Of a stretch of DNA of 64,000 bases, positions 1-11,059 are shown piece after piece. The DNA comes from Rhipicephalus microplus. Its lineage: Eukaryota > Arthropoda > Arachnida > Ixodida > Ixodidae. Where the stretch lies: assembly GCF_043290135.1 (NCBI RefSeq), contig NC_134705.1, positions 101,202,239-101,266,238 on the forward strand, read 5' to 3'. Positions within the stretch are counted from its first letter, which is position 1; every line of letters starts with the position of its first letter. The position numbers were made by a program, and so were the translations under genes. The notes beneath the pieces are model-generated. The model made no database searches. It was not told where the DNA came from and saw only the letters and a list, made by a program, of their open reading frames with translations.

Positions 1-61
1 CTCGTGAGACACCACAACGACACGTAGCGTTCTGTTCTATATATTAGATAGAATACGACGA

Positions 62-330
62 TGTCGGTTCCTTGTGGACACTGGTGCGCAGGTAAGAATT
101 ATTTCTGCCTTACGTCTTCGTTGGCAACACGCAAAAAAGGCTTTATCATTACGAGCTGTCAACAGTTCCGCAATGATCCCGTCAAGACAGTGGTCCTTGA
201 CCATCGGCTTGAATTTTTGCCTCACAAATTGGCGGATATTTATTATTGCTGATGTGCACTTCATAATATTTGTGTGCACTTCTGATCTTCAGCGTGAATG
301 TGGACATGTGCTCGCGTCTTTTTTAGACTA
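62..330 (+). pseudogene. Gypsy aspartic protease fragment
   Basis: The frame starting near 74 reads LVDTGAQVRIISA, with the D-T-G catalytic triplet of retropepsins, followed by LRAVN and WRIFIIADVHF, the usual strands after the active site in gypsy proteases. The protease would process the polyprotein. It runs into divergent sequence after about 260 and is not joined in frame to the RT that follows at 420. Confidence 0.75.
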
Positions 331-414
331 TACTACAACCTTGTATGTGCACGGCATCTTCTCACCTGTGTGGGCCCGTATGAAAATGGCTCCCAACTAC
401 AAAACGTTCGTTTG

Positions 415-1345
415 CATCGATTTTGCATGATTACAAAAATTTCACCGAAGCTAACAATTTTGAACATTCGCTGTGGCATAGCGTCACTCAACACATTCTC
501 ACAATGGGACCTCAAGTATTCAGCAAGCCACGACGTCTTGCGGGTGACTGCTTTGCCACAACACGTAGAGTGTTTCAGTGCATGCTGAAACTAGGCATCT
601 TCCGCCCATCGACAAGCATCTTGTCATCTGCCCTGCACATGGTGCCGAAGCATCAACCGTCGGCTGGCACCTTTGAGTTGACTATCGTGCAATCAACGGG
701 CGCACGTTACGCTCTAAATATCCGCTTCGTCAATCCATAATTTCGTGGCCACAACAGCTGAATTGGCTATCTTCACCAAGTTTGATCTGATGAAAGCCTA
801 CCAACACACTCCTTTCGAGTCATCGCCCATAACAAAGACCATCATTGCAACACCTTTTGGTCTTTTTGAGTACGTTCGCATGCTTTTGGGGTTCAAGAAC
901 GCCGCCCAAACATGCTGAAAATTCATCAATGATAACACGTGCGGCTGACCCTTCGTTGTCACCTAGCTCGAACATATTTGTTCAATTTCTTCACCTGAAG
1001 AGAACGTGCGAAATCTTCTGAAGATCATATGTGAATTCTTTTCTGAAGCCTCCAGAAACATGACTCGCCAGCACAAAAAAGTGTGTTTCTGGCGTCGGCA
1101 GCATCGAATTTCCTGGTCACCACCTCTCCACAACTGAAGGAATCCAGTCTTTTGAAAGCAAAGTAAAAGCCATGCGCAATTTTTCTCACACAACTGACCG
1201 CACAAGCAGCGCAAGTTTCTTGGACTGCTACCTCCCACCACAAGCGGCCCGGATTCTCGAGCCACCAACCAACGTGCTTAAACCAATCAAAGGCTTTTTA
1301 GCTCCTCCAGGGAGGCAGCCCTACTCAATTTCTAAAGGCTTGAGG
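415..1345 (+). pseudogene. Gypsy reverse transcriptase fragment
   Basis: Several frames together show RT blocks: GPQVFSKPRRLAGD (entry of the fingers, about 505-550), LGIFRPSTS (about 590), FDLMKAYQHTPFE (about 781-820) and TPFGLFEYVRM (about 850-885). The thumb/connection reads FLDCYLPPQAARILEPPTNVLKPIKGF (in part; about 1216-1300). The catalytic Y-x-D-D box is not preserved: the region around 950-985 reads FVVT, a stop, then LEHICS. There are at least two frameshifts, and stops near 916, 946 and 963. Function as a polymerase is therefore lost. Confidence 0.8.
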
Positions 1346-1489
1346 CTCAAGGAGCTCTGGTCCAATGGGTATGGGTAACGGCCTTGTCCAGTGGGGTCCT
1401 GGAATTTACTACCTTTGGGTAAAAGGCACTTATGAGCCTGCAAACACTTCATAAATAATGTTTTTCACAAACACACTCCAGAGTTGACA

Positions 1490-1880
1490 AATGTAGTGCA
1501 GACAGCATTTGCAGAGGCTAAAGGTGCTCTCAAGGGCTCAATGTTGCTCGTGCGTCTGGCTCTGTTCGTGCGTTCGACTCTGCTCGTGCATCAGAGACGC
1601 TTTTTTTTCACCGTTGGTGCCGTCCTACAGTAATTCCAGCAAGACTCCTGATGACCGCTAGATTACATCTCTCAAAAAGTATAGCCTGCCGAAACACACA
1701 CCTTCGCCGCCAACTGCAAGCTACTGTGTTTCTCGCACTAACTTAGCACATGCCTCTGACACGTTTTATGGAAACTACAGTGCTTACGCATCTCGTCAAA
1801 TTCGGCATCAGCTTGTTTTTGCAATTCACTATCCATCTGAGGTACTAGAAGTCCCCACCAACACTGCTGTCATGGTCCTT
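1490..1880 (+). pseudogene. Gypsy RNase H region, heavily decayed
   Basis: After the RT thumb the sequence reads like FAEAKGALKGSMLLV (about 1510-1555) and later a TVGAVLQ-like patch (about 1612), both resembling the start of gypsy RNase H. A further weak match lies around 1700-1850. Stops are frequent. The assignment rests mainly on position between RT and integrase. Confidence 0.45.
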
Positions 1881-1997
1881 TCGCGTGTCATTGTCGTAAG
1901 TTTCCATGTTTTGGCGCTCAACGCATTGCAGGCGCACATTGTTCTGGTAGTGACCAGCATAAATTACGCAGAAGCGCCAGCTCTTTTTTATTGACTG

Positions 1998-2880
1998 TTG
2001 TGCCACTTCTACTCTTCTCAGGTACAATTGTCTTTTCCGGCCGCAACAGCACATATTGTGCCTTCCTCATACCATCATGAAAATTTCGCAAATCAGCACG
2101 AAGCAAGTCTACCGGGCATTTGTGCCACAGAACGTCTCATCACCACTAGTTTTGTGTGGCCCAGCATCAACAAGGAGATCCGGCGTTGGACTCTTCGTGA
2201 GTGCTTGCATTGCCAGCGTGCAATGACAGCGCGGCACACCAAATCCCCTCTTCGGCAATTCAGCTCGCCAGATTGCCGCTTTCACTACGTTCATATTATT
2301 TTTGTCGGTAGGCTTTCTTCATCGCGAGGAAAGAGCAAGATCCTAACTTGTGGCGACCGCTACACACGCTGGCCAGAGACGTTACCACTACATAATATTA
2401 CAGCATCATCAGTGTTATCAGCATTTCTTATCGGGTGGATCTCTCGATTTGGCTACCCCACAATATTAACTACAGACTGAACTCGTCCACTTGGGTCAGA
2501 GTTGTTCAGAACACTAACAAATATCTTGGGATCACGTCCCATTCATACAACTTTATACTCTTCCGCGAACAGATTTGTGATTGTCATATAAGTTCACCGA
2601 GATTGAAGCCTGCACTCATCACTGACAACGCTCGAACTTCATGGGTTGGTGACCTTCCCTTCGCACTGCTCGGGACACCACGAGTGGCGCAATTCTCGAG
2701 CAGAAAAGAGCTATTTCTTTCTCTAGCGTTCATCGAGTGCTGATGCACATTCCGCTGCTCTCCTACACGTATCAATTTTTATGCAATGCACGTAACGTCC
2801 CTGTAGTCGGCGACAACGTGAATAAACCAGCATCACCTCATGATGTCATTGTGGCTGGACATAGCAAAGAAATTTTTCAT
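1998..2880 (+). pseudogene. Gypsy integrase fragment
   Basis: The frame 1998-2480 holds the H2C2 zinc-binding end (about 2080-2225: HEASLPGICATERLI, then FVWPSINKEIRRW and the pair C-x2-C in CLHCQRA). The catalytic core begins DRYTRWPETLPL, then FLIGWISRFGYP. The core continues in another frame after 2480 (LPFALLGTPR near 2655-2690). The tail to about 2880 resembles the region after the third acidic residue. An intact enzyme would insert the cDNA. At least two frame changes and a stop at 2478-2480 break it. Confidence 0.8.
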
Positions 2881-3914
2881 GTCTCCAGGAAGTCATTGTG
2901 ACTTCACTATCACATCCATAAGCGACATCTATTGATTGTGTGATCACATGTCGTAGTCACTCGGTTATAGGAAGGCCAACGCCGGAGACATTGCGAACGT
3001 GTCAACGTTGTAAAGCCCACGTCATCTGTATATTATCATTATTACTCGGCTAGATTTCTAGGACTAGTGAAAAACGTAGTGTTTGAAAAAAATGTATAGT
3101 GTAAAGTGTGGTACTTTAATTCTTGGTGAGGGTTATTTCCAATAACTTGACAGTAAACACTGGTTTTGACCTCGTCGCAACATCATCCGCAGGAACACAG
3201 TGAAGTCAACAATACCCGATACAAGTAATGTGGCCTGTTGCTCTCTCAGTTGGGTACGAGACCAACGAAAATGCAGATGCCAACGCTCCACAGCATGCCA
3301 CGACATGTAACTATAGCAACACCGCCTTTATCCAGTGTGCTTTTGTTTTCGGTCACTCCGCCCTTCGCGCGGCGCACTTCCTGTCCGCTTTTGTTTCGCT
3401 TTAGCCAGGCCACTCTGCATACCATCGTGTTGATGGATACTGCATAGACAATTTTTTTCGGTCGGTATATGGAAAGCTTCTGGCTATCACACATAAAACA
3501 ACACGATACGTGCTCACCGTCATCATTGTGTTGTTATGAGGAATCGAAATAAAGGCGCTTTGGGACTTCACCTTAGGTTGCCATTTCACCTGCCGTTATC
3601 ATTTAAATCCTCTTCCGAAGATCTAGATGGTGTGATTAGGAGACATGGCGAAGATACCTCAAGTTAGGACAACGCTAACACAGCAGTGCGTGTGTGCGAC
3701 GTCATACGCTATAGGCACGAACCGCTCTCATGTTCAGAGGGGCTTTTGACAATCGCAAAGCTCCAATACCGTCTGTTACTGTTACGAATGCGTGCATTGC
3801 GCAGAGGTTACTTTTTAAGCAGTTAGCAGGCTGGCATTTTTCTTTATGGATGGTACGAGTAGCGCGTACACTTGCAAACGTACATAATCGCATCCCAAAA
3901 GTGCACGATCAATA
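2881..3914. other. No gene recognised; possible decayed 3' flank of the gypsy element
   Basis: No coding region is convincing. An AATAAA-type signal lies near 3549-3554, and 3340-3420 is slightly GC-richer than its surroundings. A decayed 3' LTR might lie here, but no second LTR copy is available inside the window for comparison. Confidence 0.3.
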
Positions 3915-4562
3915 TTGTTTTTCTTTGGCACATCTAGCCGCATAATTCAAAACGGCAATGAAGAAAAAACCGGTGATAACGCGGTTCGAAGTTTACTTTT
4001 TACCATGGTGGTAGAGGTACTTTACGCTGTTTGTAACAAGATTAAAATTGGCAACATTCGGGTTGTCAGAACGTTTCAACACGTGGCCAAGAGATGGTTT
4101 CCTGTGAAGAGTGGCACCAGCTATCTGGCGTCTTGCTGCCATCTAGACGCCAGAAGCTTGAATATCAACGAGTTCCCCCACGCTTTTTTTTCTGAGAATA
4201 TTGCTATTGAAACTTGGAATGCTTTACGAAGCGAAATCGTTGAATGCCGATCTGTGGATGAATTTATTGCAATACTGAAATTCTTTTTTGATTGTACACA
4301 GGCATGTACTTCATGAGGTAAATGTTTCAGAAGTTTGTCAAATTTATGGTGCTTTTTGATGTGTGATCTTATTTCCTTTTTTTTGCGTGGTTCTTGATCT
4401 ATTAGTGAACTATTATCTACGGAGGCATTCTGTGTTCTGCTTTCGTTTTTAATTTTATTATGTCCATGCTGATGTATACTTTTTCTAACCACTTCCTGTA
4501 CGAGCCTGTAAACAGGGCTACAGTATTGGTAAATAAATAAATAAACAAATAAATAAATAATG
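3915..4562 (+). mobile_element. 3' end of a non-LTR retrotransposon (LINE)
   Basis: The frame 3915-4316 ends with AFFSENIAIETWNALRSEIVECRSVDEF, matching in pattern the last residues of LINE polymerases that read F-F-S-x-R-V-V-N-x-W-N-x-L-P-x-x-V-V-x-x-x-S-V-x-x-F. After the stop at 4314-4316 comes about 215 bp of 3' UTR and a terminal array of AAATAA units (4531-4560), the usual tail of several tick LINEs. The upstream RT body is not recognisable, so this is a 5'-truncated copy. Confidence 0.6.
4531..4562 (+). repeat. (AAATA/AAATAA)n terminal tail of the LINE
   Basis: About eight short A-rich units follow the UTR directly. Such tails form during target-primed reverse transcription and mark the 3' end of the insertion. 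Confidence 0.8.
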
Positions 4563-7500
4563 TCTTTTTTTGCAATGGGGCTGCAATTTGGGCTTGAAAT
4601 CTTGATTCTTGAGATTCAGGTCATACGTTTTGCTACATTTATATTTATTTTCAAAGCTGTTTGTAAAAAATATACGTGATATCGAGGTTTTACTGTATAT
4701 TTTTACTTTACAACCTTAACGAGAATTAACTGTTAGACGCGAAGCCAGCCTATTACATGACAACCCCGCTAGAACCAAGAAATGAGTGCAATTATTTCTT
4801 TACAAATGGTTCCCTAATTGTTATATTTATGCCTCTAGTATGGCATGTGCATACCTATTGAAAATGCCAATGCGGCATGTATGTGGGCACGTTTACTAAC
4901 ACACACTACTGCCATCTTTTAGAACGTTCTTGCACCACCTTTCTTGTGATAAGCTGTTAAGATGAGTAGGCTTACGCAGTGTTTTTTTTGTTTTTCAGTG
5001 GATACGAGCAAACCTATAAACAGTGAGTACAAATCACCTCAAGAGGAATATTATATATTTACAACATTGGGGCTGATAAGTTGGAGAAAGTTTCTTTGTA
5101 ACCTGTCAGACGTCTTATCAAATCCAGATATTTTTTAGCATTGAATGATACAGCTATTAGTAAGACAACTTTGGCAGCTGGTAGTCGTAGCACTGCATAG
5201 GGTCGTGAAGTCGCAACACTGGTGAAACTTCACGAGTGAAGCTTGCTACACTATATGTTGCAAGCTTCAACTAAAAAGACGCTATCTGGCCATGGAAACT
5301 TCGCAACAGAAGGGTGTTGTTAATTTTTAACATGTGGGTTCAATTCTAAGCAATGACTGCTGCAGCTCCATGAGTTGAAATGCACAAACAAAAAAAGAAT
5401 TTGAGCGTGGATTGAAGAACCTCTGGTTTTAAGAATATCCACAATAGCGCACTGAGGTGTGCTTCCTAACCATGCTTTTGTTCTATTTAGGCCACTTTTA
5501 ACTGCCTCCTCGAGAATCCATAAAGACATGACACCATTACGGACAGCGTGTTCATTGACCGCAAACCACTAACGTTACCATATTACACTTTGGGCTGCCT
5601 CGAAAGGTACTCGAAAGACACTCGCTTCTGATCTCGCAAGCGCGCGCCAAAGTATCATTGTGGCTTCCTGTGCACAATGAGAAATCTTCAGCTGTCCTTT
5701 GGATTTAGTAGCTCTACACGAATGTTTTTCGCCCTGGCGTTCCTGAACCATTTCCCCACGTTGGTTTTGTATCGGCATTAATGGCCCTTATAAGTCACGT
5801 GATTACGTTTACAATCTGAGACGAACACGCTTCTAGATGTGCCATACCAGTAAATCGAAACATTTACTGCATGGTTTCAAGCTTAGAAATAGGAAGGCTC
5901 ACCACTGTACTTCGAAAACAAACGTCATTATCTCGAAAGCATTTGCTTCCCGGTTGTGATCTTCTTGTTATAACCGCAATCTAAGAGCAAAAAAGCGAAA
6001 CGCTATGCGAACTACAATAGATACACTATAATAAATATTATAAGATACTATATATAACAATTATTTAAAGCTTTATGAATTTGAATGATTGTCACCTAGG
6101 CTGCAGAAAGCCGCTACAGGAATTTGCGGACTGGTGGCAACAAGAAATATCATGGAAGCAACTCAGAAGGTTCAGAATATATCTTGTACATTGAAGGAAG
6201 GTACCATTGATTTGAAAGCTGCCGTCGCTGTAACTATTGTGGAAATGGTAGGAGCAACAATTATACAGACCGGGTTGCACACAGATGGGCTGCGCACACT
6301 TTACTATGCAGAGCTGTTAATACTAGTGTTTTTATGCAGCTTACTTCGCACACTGCGGGTAATTTAAAGGCAAACAGGTGCTTCTTTTAGGAAAATAATT
6401 GGGCAGGTCACGAAGCCTGAGATGAACTCTACTGAATTAGAGGGATTTTCCAGAAATGTTCAAGATAGTTTCTGTACCTATCGAGTTGCTTCCACTACTG
6501 CTACAATCCTTTGAGTGAAGTCGTCAAACAACACCAGCTCTTTTCGGGATTTGACGAATGCGCGGCATCGTCCGACCCCAGTCCATGAAAACAAGTGTAA
6601 TGTGCTGTCACTCGAACAATCTACGTGTAAGGCATGCATAACGATAAATTGAATATGTGTGCTGTCACTCGAACAATCTACGTGTAAGGCATGCATAACG
6701 ATAAATTGAAGATTGAAAAATGTTGGGCACAATCTGAATCTTGTTATGACATACCCTTTACTAAAAGAACATGCAGTATTTTTTAACATGAGGCTTACCG
6801 CTGTGCACGAATACGTGCAGAAGCAATTCTGCAATTTAGCGTACGAATGAAAGAACCGTCCTCGAGTATACAACAAGTTTTATTAAAACTGTGAACAAAG
6901 CGATACTTTGGTCAAAAATATTTTTGTCCATCGTTTCGTGCAAAATGTTGAAACATACCAGGACACCCAATCTTTCTTGCTTAGATTAGAAGTACCAGAG
7001 TCGCACAATCTTCTTGATTAGGGATACCAGTGTATTTTGTCTAGCTTAGAACAATAACCAGTAAGCTACTACAATTCGTTTATGTGAAACTGTTAAACCT
7101 TGTTACCAACTCCGTCACAACAGTTCCATTAATTATCACTTACTTCAATGATCCTTTTCTAGACATGTATATAGCACAGATGTTCAATTTAATAGGTGAA
7201 GCTTGAAGTAGGGCCAAACCCTGAGCAAGAACTCTCCTCCCTGTTTCGGCAGATTTTCAATAGGTGGAAGTGACCGAACAAGTCGCTATTATGAGTGGTT
7301 AAGAAGGATTTATTTCATTACAAACAAATGCTTCACTTATGAAGCCATGTTTGAGGCTTGATGGCGTAAAAAATTGATAACACATGCTATATTTCTTTTG
7401 GTTTGAGTGTATTCTTGAGCAGCTGATTCAACTCTGTAGCTTTGGGGGCTGAAATACTGCATTTATTTTTCAATTGTTGAGAATAGTCGAGTTACAGTTT

Positions 7501-8189
7501 ATCACAAGAAACCTAAAAATATGTTTCCGAATAAGCTGTAAATATCTATAAATTGAACATCGAATATAAATAAAATACAGAACATATGGTAGAAGAGGTA
7601 ACCAACAGCATGTTGGAGAGGTCTGTATCTATTCACCATGATGAAACATGCACATAAAATACGCGTGAAACGAACAAGTGCTCTTAGGTTTCCTTTCTTT
7701 CACCTACACCCGCGTGTCATCGTCGTCATAATTTATTCATTCATGCGAGTTTTCTTAGCACTAAACTATGCATGCAGCGTGACCATCTGTGTTGCATCAC
7801 AGCAACTGAAAGTATTTATGTGAGTGTATTGGTGCATCTTACCTAAGACTCCATGTAACAACATCGCGAAAATCATACATCTAAATATTCATAAGTATGC
7901 ATTTACTAAATGTAAGTGGCGCACCACAATGGTTCTGCAATGCTAAAAAGACTATGCGTTCAAGTTAATCTGGCTGTTCACTAAGCAGACCAATATTTGT
8001 ATAGCCTGGTTATGTACTACATGTAAGTACTATGATAACCGAAGCCGAAGACAAGAACTGCGTTGTGGGATATGGGATTCCCAACGGCAAAGAGTAGAAT
8101 AGAATAGCGAGCCCTGTGAAGGGGCATTGTTTTTTTTTATGTTCTCGTTGTTAGGATAACGCAGTCACAAAGTGTACACTCATCAAAAT
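4563..8189. other. No gene recognised
   Basis: AT-rich sequence with only short ORFs that show no family motif. It contains the 57-bp duplication at 6601-6710 and a very AT-rich patch at about 6005-6070. I see no splice-and-frame pattern that would support an exon. Confidence 0.5.
6601..6710 (+). repeat. Tandem duplication, period 57 bp, two copies
   Basis: The block beginning TGTGCTGTCACTCGAACAAT at 6601 is repeated at 6658 with no mismatch over about 53 bp. It is a recent local duplication outside any recognised gene. Confidence 0.95.
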
Positions 8190-8205
8190 ACGTCTCCTAT
8201 CTCCT
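8190..8205. repeat. Left target-site duplication of the SINE
   Basis: Sixteen bases ACGTCTCCTATCTCCT, identical to 8441-8456 on the other side of the SINE. Confidence 0.93.
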
Positions 8206-8440
8206 GATTGATTTGTGGGGTTTAACGCACCAAAACCACCATTTGATTATGAGAGACGCCATAGTAGAACGCTCCGGAAATTTTGACCACCTGGGGTTCT
8301 TTAACGTGCACCCAAATCTGAGTACACGGGCCTACAACATTTCCGCCTCCATCGGAAATGCAGCCGCCACAGCCGGGATTTGATCCCGCGACCTGCGGGT
8401 GAGCAGCCGAGTACCTTAACCACTAGACCACCGTGGCGGG
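8206..8440 (-). mobile_element. tRNA-derived SINE (tick Ruka type), full length, with perfect 16-bp target duplications
   Basis: Read on the minus strand it has a tRNA-like head (box A near CTAGTGGTTAAGG, box B in a GGATCAAATCCCGG-like stretch), the GCATTTCCGATGGAGGCGG body, and the tail TTAAACCCCACAAATCAATC. It would be transcribed by RNA polymerase III from its internal promoter and moved by LINE proteins. The 16-base sequence ACGTCTCCTATCTCCT lies at 8190-8205 and again at 8441-8456, identical in both places. It marks the exact insertion and suggests moderate age at most. Confidence 0.93.
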
Positions 8441-8456
8441 ACGTCTCCTATCTCCT
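8441..8456. repeat. Right target-site duplication of the SINE
   Basis: Sixteen bases identical to 8190-8205. Confidence 0.93.
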
Positions 8457-8559
8457 ATCTGGTGACGTACAGCACGTTGTCAAGCGTGGCGAATTTTTCT
8501 GCGCCCGTAGGTCTCGGGTTCGACTGAAGTTACTAGAGGTGACCGTGACGGAGCTACAC

Positions 8560-8948
8560 TTGCCTCAGCGCTCGAATAGCTTAGAGCGATTTTTTCGGAA
8601 AGCGCGGCGCAGCTACCATGTACTAGCTTACTTGAACATCGCATACCCAAGATGGTCACGCACCCATTTATGTACCACTGAGACCTTACGCCGGACGTAA
8701 ATGGGCCGTAATCCCCAAACAAATGCAGGAAAAGCTGGATGCTGACGTAGTCAGACCATCGTGTAGCCCTTCAGCTGCACCTGTCGTCCTTGTTCGGAAG
8801 AAAAATGGGAGCTTTAGGTTTCGTGTTGATTATCGAGAAATAATATAGCACAGAATTACCGATTCATACCCACCCTCTTGCATCGATGATGCAGGTGTGC
8901 TCCAACGTGAACTGCCAACCCAAAGTTACCGTCTGTTCGAAATTGTGC
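8560..8948 (+). pseudogene. Second Ty3/gypsy: N-terminal reverse transcriptase fragment
   Basis: Across two frames the translation shows the start of a gypsy RT: a proline/arginine-rich entry (about 8660-8700), the block KLDADVVRPSCSPSAAPVV (about 8730-8790), LVRKKNGSFRFRVDYRE (about 8790-8840) and a degenerate copy of the PLPRIDDALDxL block (SYPPSCIDDAGVL, about 8862-8900). It stops abruptly where LTR-like sequence begins at about 8949. The palm and its catalytic aspartates are absent. The clade looks the same as the integrase fragment at 17270-17900. Confidence 0.7.
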
Positions 8949-9102
8949 TGTTGCGGTGCATGGAAGACGAAGAAGAAGAGGTGAAATGAACGTGAAGTCA
9001 AATGTGGATGATTTACTTGTGAACTATTTGTTCGCTATGTTAAGACGGCTTCACGCTCTGCGCCAATCAACCCCGCAGAAGTGTCTTTTGCATACACTGT
9101 TT
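8949..9102 (+). repeat. Probable 5' LTR (or its end) of the Bel-Pao element
   Basis: Starts TGTTGCGG and ends just before a primer-binding-like site. It aligns with 17068-17206 over the stretch containing TGTGGATGATTTACTTGTGAAC, the TTTGTTCGCTATG block and an AATCAACCCCG (AATAAACCCGG in the other copy) polyadenylation-like region. Presence of two such copies and the position immediately upstream of gag support an LTR. The 5' boundary is inferred, and the length of about 154 bp may be a truncation. Confidence 0.5.
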
Positions 9103-9121
9103 TGGTGCCGCATGACCCGGG
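9103..9121 (+). promoter_or_regulatory. Candidate primer-binding site complementary to a tRNA-Phe 3' end
   Basis: TGGTGCCGCATGACCCGGG resembles TGGTGCCGAAACCCGGG, the complement of eukaryotic tRNA-Phe 3' ends, with two extra bases in the middle. It lies directly after the LTR-like block, where reverse transcription of Bel-Pao RNA is primed. Confidence 0.4.
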
Positions 9122-9229
9122 GAGCCACTCAGTGCCTTTGCCTTTCACGGTGTCTTTTAAGGGAGACCTTTGCATCTAGCCGTCAAGAAGCAGATCAAGA
9201 GCAAGCAGGCTGCTCACTGAGCGCAAACC

Positions 9230-9720
9230 ATGAAGATAATTACCGAGGTAAGCGAGCTCCTCCAGTCATCACAGCATGAATTTCGCACCTGGTTGTCGAA
9301 TCTGAAACTCCTGCGCGTCGACGCAACAATCATCCAAAAGCAGCCGTTCTGGAATATGCTTGTTCAATCTGTCTGCAAAACCCGAGGCTGTATGACACGA
9401 GACCGCTTCGATTACCAGGTTTCTCTGTTTGATGGAGCTGCTGCTAAGGCCGCCGTTGGAATCCATGCGATGAAATGAAGTTACAACGACGCACTTGGAA
9501 TATTGAAGCAGTGCTACAACAACCACAAGTTGATGTATCAGAATGTTTTCAAAAACGTATGCATGTTTCGGCCAGTGGCTTCATTGCAAAACGTTACAGC
9601 CTCGTGGAGGTTATTTGATGACATTCAACTTAACCGAAGAGGATTTGTCAACTTTGGGGTGAGCACTTCATCTTACACCTCAATCTAATGCGATACCCTC
9701 CTGAAAGCAATACCTAAGGA
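9230..9720 (+). pseudogene. Bel-Pao gag (DUF1759-like) region
   Basis: The frame from 9230 reads PFWNMLVQSV, DRFDYQVSLFDGAAAKAAVG and, after a stop at 9476-9478, YNDALGILKQCYNNHKLMYQ. It continues as LFDDIQLNRRGFVNFGVSTSSY, in part at 9615-9680. These match the F-x-Y-L-x-x-x-L-x-G-x-A/A and Y-x-x-A-x-x-x-L-x-x-R-F pattern of Pao gag proteins that pack the RNA. Three or more stops interrupt it. Confidence 0.75.
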
Positions 9721-9778
9721 TATTTAGTAGAGCATTTAAAGGGTGAAGGCATCAAGTTCTCAGTTGTTCAGCTGAATA

Positions 9779-9827
9779 CACACTGCTGCGTGTGGCTACT
9801 TCATTGGTAGCCACACGCAGAAGTGTG
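9779..9827. other. Short hairpin with 21-bp arms
   Basis: Arms 9779-9799 and 9807-9827 pair with two mismatches around a 7-base loop. The inner 14 bp (CTGCGTGTGGCTAC and its complement) are perfect. It lies inside the decayed Bel-Pao gag. Confidence 0.8.
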
Positions 9828-9989
9828 GATTCCGATAAATAGGACTTAGAGCACCTACTGAAATTTCTTCAGTTAGAAGTTGAATCCAGAAAGAAGTGAA
9901 CTCACACTTCGGCAACAAGGCTCAACGAAGCACGCCCTAAACTAAACGCGAAGTCAAGTATACGTCAGTTCCTGCGGCGACGGTTCTTC

Positions 9990-10215
9990 TACACAAGGTA
10001 GAAGTATCCACAAAAACATGTTTCTTTTGTGCTGCCCAAGACCATAAGAATGAACGATGCCGTAGTAACGTCAGCCTCGAGGACAAGCTCAGTATGCTCA
10101 GGAAGGATGGTCGCTCCTTTAGGTGTACTACGAAGAGAAATTTTGTTTGGGACGGCTATTGCAGAATCCAGTGTACTGCATGCAAACGTCGCTATGCTTC
10201 TACGATGTGCATTGC
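9990..10215 (+). pseudogene. Bel-Pao gag zinc knuckles
   Basis: The translation shows CFFCAAQDHKNERC (about 10018-10060), then LEDKLSMLRKDGRSFRC and, after a decayed spot, CTACKRRYASTMC (about 10170-10210). Paired C-x2-C-x-n-H-x-n-C knuckles in this spacing are typical of the Pao gag end and would bind the element's RNA. Confidence 0.7.
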
Positions 10216-10359
10216 TGATAGCCTGAAGAGATCTGCCGACGCAGGACTGACAAAGACCACGAATATCTCCATGCATGTACCAACGAACCGCACATAAAAG
10301 CGACTAGCCTTGGAGGTTCTCCTGCCGACGCTCGTGCCTGGTTGACGACTCCTACTCAT

Positions 10360-10430
10360 TCCTGCTGCGTCCGCAGTGTTTTGGATAACGGCAGCCAAAG
10401 AATATTTTTGTGGGAAGATGTATGCAAGAA
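10360..10430 (+). pseudogene. Bel-Pao protease active-site remnant
   Basis: SVLDNGSQRIFLWEDV resembles the L-x-D-x-G-S-x-x-S-F-I block around the catalytic aspartate of Bel-Pao proteases. Downstream sequence to about 11050 is compatible with the rest of the protease and the linker but has many stops. Confidence 0.55.
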
Positions 10431-11059
10431 GCCTAATTTATCTCCCAACCGACCTATGGATTTAGTACTTAGCACGTTTGAACGTGCTCGACACCAGCAT
10501 GCTCACCAGGCTTAGGTAGTGAGCATTGCACTTCGCAGCCGGCCCGACAATATTCAGTGCAGATAGACGCGATCGTCGTGCCATTCATTTGCGAAGCTAA
10601 GATAAAAGTCGCCCAAGGCAAGAACTTTTTTAGTTCCATTAAGCGGAATTTTTCTTGGTGTCCGAAGTGAACCTGGAATGAGCCTGTTGATCGGTTCAGA
10701 CCAGATATGAAAACTTTGTCGAATGCAAGTGAGGTAAAATCGGACATCAAAAAGCAATCACTGGCAGCGATCAACACAAACTTTGGTTGGATTCCTTAAG
10801 GATCATTGGCGTTCTCGGAGAAAGTTGATCGAAAACGAGCAGGCATGTATGTGTTTTCAGAGTTAACACATATGACAAGGACGCATTTTCCTTCCCGCTA
10901 GAAACATTCTGGGGAATGGAAGCCATTCGAATGGTGGACACGCCACCGGCAAAGAAAGAAGAGGTTCTGGCGAATCGTAATAAAATTATCAAATTTGATG
11001 GGGGCCGCTCTGAAGTACCACTACCATAAAATTCAGTTGGGCCGGATAAGGGAAATAAT

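Larger units (their letters stand above)
62..2880 (+). mobile_element. Decayed Ty3/gypsy LTR-retrotransposon pol region
   Basis: Pieces of a gypsy polyprotein occur in canonical order: aspartic protease, reverse transcriptase, RNase H, zinc-binding integrase and the integrase tail. An active copy would make cDNA in virus-like particles and insert it in the genome. The reading frame changes many times and is broken by stops (for example inside the palm of the RT), so this is a dead copy. The window begins inside or just before the protease, so gag and the 5' LTR lie outside it. I could not place a 3' LTR with confidence. The order and motifs are strong evidence for the superfamily. The precise clade is not determinable by eye, although the integrase reads like the abundant tick gypsy type with the R-F-T-R-W-P-E motif. 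Confidence 0.85.

Noticed and set aside
8380..8440. tRNA gene-like sequences at each SINE head (also 32294, 33307, 38160, 43656, 46440)
   Set aside because: They have A and B boxes but continue into the SINE body and tail, with target duplications around the whole unit. They are SINE heads and not functional tRNA genes.
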